DNA from: Treponema sp.
Lineage (GTDB): Bacteria > Spirochaetota > Spirochaetia > Treponematales > Treponemataceae
Assembly: GCA_024691265.1 (NCBI GenBank)
Contig: JAILNT010000259.1
Span: 1-7,088, forward strand
Direction of reading: 5' to 3'
Length of the DNA: 7,088 nucleotides
Shown here: piece by piece, positions 5,147 through 7,088 of the stretch
How positions within the stretch are numbered: the stretch's first letter is position 1
Layout: every line of letters begins with the position of its first letter
Translations under genes and position numbers: made by a program
The notes under the pieces: model-generated
The model's input: only the letters and a program-made list of their open reading frames with translations
Database searches by the model: none
What the model was told of the DNA's origin: nothing

Positions 5147-7063
5147 ATGAAAAACGTAATTAAGATTTCTTTTCTTTTTGTGATGACAGCTTTAACTGTC
5201 AATAATTTATTTTCACAGTCTCAGAATCAACTCGAAAACGAGGAAGAAGAAGACATTAAACGTTTTTATGGTCAGCCTTCTTCCGCAATGGTTGATGAAG
5301 AAAGTCTGGATATGACAGGTTTTGCCGAGGAAGACTTCAGACGAGGTGTACAGGCTTATTATAGAGGTTCTTTTAATGAATCAATTTTGCAGTTTGAAAA
5401 AGCTTTGTCATATTTACCAGGAGAAAATCTTATTCTTGACTGGCTTGGAAAAGCTTATTACCGCTCTGGTATTGAGGGAGAAGCTATACAGCAATGGCAG
5501 TTTGCATCTAGTTCAGGATATGGCGGACTTCTTTTACAGAATAGAATAGAAGTTGTAAGGGAAAGACGTGTTACTGGTGCAGATGCTGAATCTTCACTGC
5601 ATTTTACAGAATCTGGAAATTATCCTGGTAAATTTGGTGAAAATCTTATTTTCAGTCAGCCTGTATCTATACTACCAAATAATGATGGTACAATTTGGCT
5701 TTTGGCATATTCTAGTAATGAATTACTTCTTTTAGATGTAAATGGAAATGTAATATCTCGCTACAGAGGCCCTTTGAATGGTTTTGACCGCCCAATGGAT
5801 ATTGTAAGGGCTGAAAATGGAAACATGCTTGTTTCAGAGTATGCAGGAAATAGAATTACGGTTTTATCTGATAAGGGTGCATATATTTCTTCTTTTGGTG
5901 AGAAAGGTCGTGCTGTAGGACAGTTTATGGGACCTCAGTATATTGCACAGGATTCTGTTGGTAATATCTATGTAACTGATTTTGGTAATGCAAGAGTTTC
6001 TGTTTTTGATAGTGAAGGTAAAGGCTTATTTCATTTTGGTACAAAAGATTCTGTTTTTACCGGTTTGAAAGGTCCTACGGGAATTGCTATAGTTGATGAT
6101 AATGTATTTGTAGCCGATTGTGTAACTGGAGCTATTTATAGATTCGATAGAGCTGGAAATTATGAGGGGTTACTCACTCCAGAGCATACTTTCCGCCGTC
6201 CTGAAGCTATGAAAAAGTGGGGAAAGTATCTTATTATTGCTGATGCAAATAAAGTTATTAGTATAGATACTGTTACTGGTGCAACATTTGAAAATGCAAG
6301 TACGGGTAATGCTCCTAGTAGAATTACAAGTGCAGTTCCTGATATTAACGGAAATATCCTTGTTACAGATATAAAGAATAATGAAATTTGTGTTATGTCA
6401 AATATGACAGAGCTTGTAGGTGGTTTATTTGTACAGATTGAAAAAGTTGTTTCAGATAACTTTCCTAATGTTCAGATGGAAGTGCGTGTAGAAAATAGAA
6501 AAAGACAGCCTGTAGTGGGTTTGAAGGCTGAAAACTTTTTTATTACAGAGCAAAAGCGTCCTGTTGTTAACCAGGAACTTACAGGCTCAGCATATTCTAA
6601 TGATAATGCAGATTTTACATTACTTATAGACAGATCGCTTGAAACTGCTGATTATGCAGAAGCATTAAAATCTGCTGTTACAGAGCTTGTTTCAAAAATG
6701 AATGCCGATAGCACTTTACGTATTGTTTCTGCTGCTAATGTGCCAGTTACTGAATATATCGGTTCGCCTTCTAATCTTGGTAATTTTGCAGAATCTGTAT
6801 TGAAAAATCCTTCTAGCAGTGATTGTGCCCTTGATTTAGGTATAAGGCTTGCAGCTAATGATTTGATAAATGCACAAAAGAAAAGGGCTATTATTTTTCT
6901 TACGGCTGGAAGTGTAGGACAGAATTCATTCTCTAAATACAGCTTGTCTGATTTAACTTCATATTTGAATAATAATGGTATATCATTTTCAGTTGTTCAA
7001 TTAAAACAAGGTTCGTTGTCTGATGAAGTAAAATATATTGCAGATAATCCTTCTGGTCTATAA
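5147..7063 (+). CDS. Secreted TPR / NHL-propeller / VWA-like protein
   Basis: This 638-residue protein has three modules. Residues 1-23 look like a type I signal peptide (KNVIKIS, a hydrophobic core, then LFS before QSQ); there is no lipobox Cys. An acidic linker follows (29-36), then one or two TPRs (about 61-126). Six NHL-type propeller blades come next, near 168-205, 213-251, 260-298, 306-342, 348-378 and 389-425; examples are GNIYVTDFGNARVSVFDSEG (272-291) and GNMLVSEYAGNRITVL (225-240). A beta-rich linker with GLKAENFFITEQ (458-469) resembles the segment before many bacterial VWA domains. The VWA-like domain spans about 488-638. Its metal site is degenerate: DRSLE (495-499) in place of DxSxS, and LTAGS (585-589) where the family has LTDG. 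The chain stops at IADNPSGL, where VWA domains normally continue into a last strand, so truncation is possible. A periplasmic or surface protein-binding role is inferred; no enzyme activity is suggested. Confidence 0.8.
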   Translation: MKNVIKISFLFVMTALTVNNLFSQSQNQLENEEEEDIKRFYGQPSSAMVDEESLDMTGFAEEDFRRGVQAYYRGSFNESILQFEKALSYLPGENLILDWLGKAYYRSGIEGEAIQQWQFASSSGYGGLLLQNRIEVVRERRVTGADAESSLHFTESGNYPGKFGENLIFSQPVSILPNNDGTIWLLAYSSNELLLLDVNGNVISRYRGPLNGFDRPMDIVRAENGNMLVSEYAGNRITVLSDKGAYISSFGEKGRAVGQFMGPQYIAQDSVGNIYVTDFGNARVSVFDSEGKGLFHFGTKDSVFTGLKGPTGIAIVDDNVFVADCVTGAIYRFDRAGNYEGLLTPEHTFRRPEAMKKWGKYLIIADANKVISIDTVTGATFENASTGNAPSRITSAVPDINGNILVTDIKNNEICVMSNMTELVGGLFVQIEKVVSDNFPNVQMEVRVENRKRQPVVGLKAENFFITEQKRPVVNQELTGSAYSNDNADFTLLIDRSLETADYAEALKSAVTELVSKMNADSTLRIVSAANVPVTEYIGSPSNLGNFAESVLKNPSSSDCALDLGIRLAANDLINAQKKRAIIFLTAGSVGQNSFSKYSLSDLTSYLNNNGISFSVVQLKQGSLSDEVKYIADNPSGL

Positions 7064-7088
7064 ACATAATAACTTTCGCCCATTGTAT

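Noticed and set aside
5322..5549. Open frame of 75 codons inside the TPR-NHL-VWA gene
   Set aside because: It is an out-of-frame shadow of the TPR region; no independent start signal or family match.
6000..6420. Tandem DNA repeat corresponding to the NHL blades
   Set aside because: The repetition is at protein level only; the blades have diverged in nucleotide sequence and do not form a DNA repeat array.

Overview
The window is AT-rich and gene-dense, and it looks like chromosome from a diderm bacterium. The likeliest source is a spirochaete of the Treponema type. That assignment is inference: it rests on low GC, an apolipoprotein N-acyltransferase (which implies an outer-membrane lipoprotein pathway), and a gene set that matches my recollection of treponeme genomes. 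I see no insertion sequence, tRNA, rRNA, CRISPR array or phage gene.

The layout is two divergent blocks separated by 64 bp (2414-2477). The leftward block reads lnt (apolipoprotein N-acyltransferase, 2413 to 719), then bioY (biotin-specific S component of an ECF importer, 663 to 91), then the first 23 codons of an ABC-type ATPase (71 to the window edge). The rightward block has four closely spaced genes: a divergent galactokinase-family GHMP kinase (2478-3653), surE (survival-protein nucleotidase, 3682-4431), a cytoplasmic TPR protein (4464-5138), and a secreted TPR / six-bladed NHL propeller / VWA-like protein (5147-7063). Gaps of 28, 32 and 8 bp suggest one operon.

The leftward block joins lipoprotein maturation to biotin uptake. 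A perfect BirA-type half-site (TTGTAAACC, minus strand) lies in the last codons of lnt. Sixteen bases on there is a poorer inverted copy, and a plausible promoter sits inside the pair, so bioY may be a biotin-repressed unit of its own. A wobble-containing hairpin could also cover the bioY ribosome binding site.

In the rightward block the kinase clearly belongs to the galactokinase family but has altered sugar-binding and phosphate-loop residues, so its substrate is open. SurE keeps its metal-binding residues. The last protein has a degenerate VWA metal site and stops abruptly at the end of the VWA fold. No complete undescribed system is evident. The best leads are the putative biotin operator, the altered kinase and the TPR-NHL-VWA protein.
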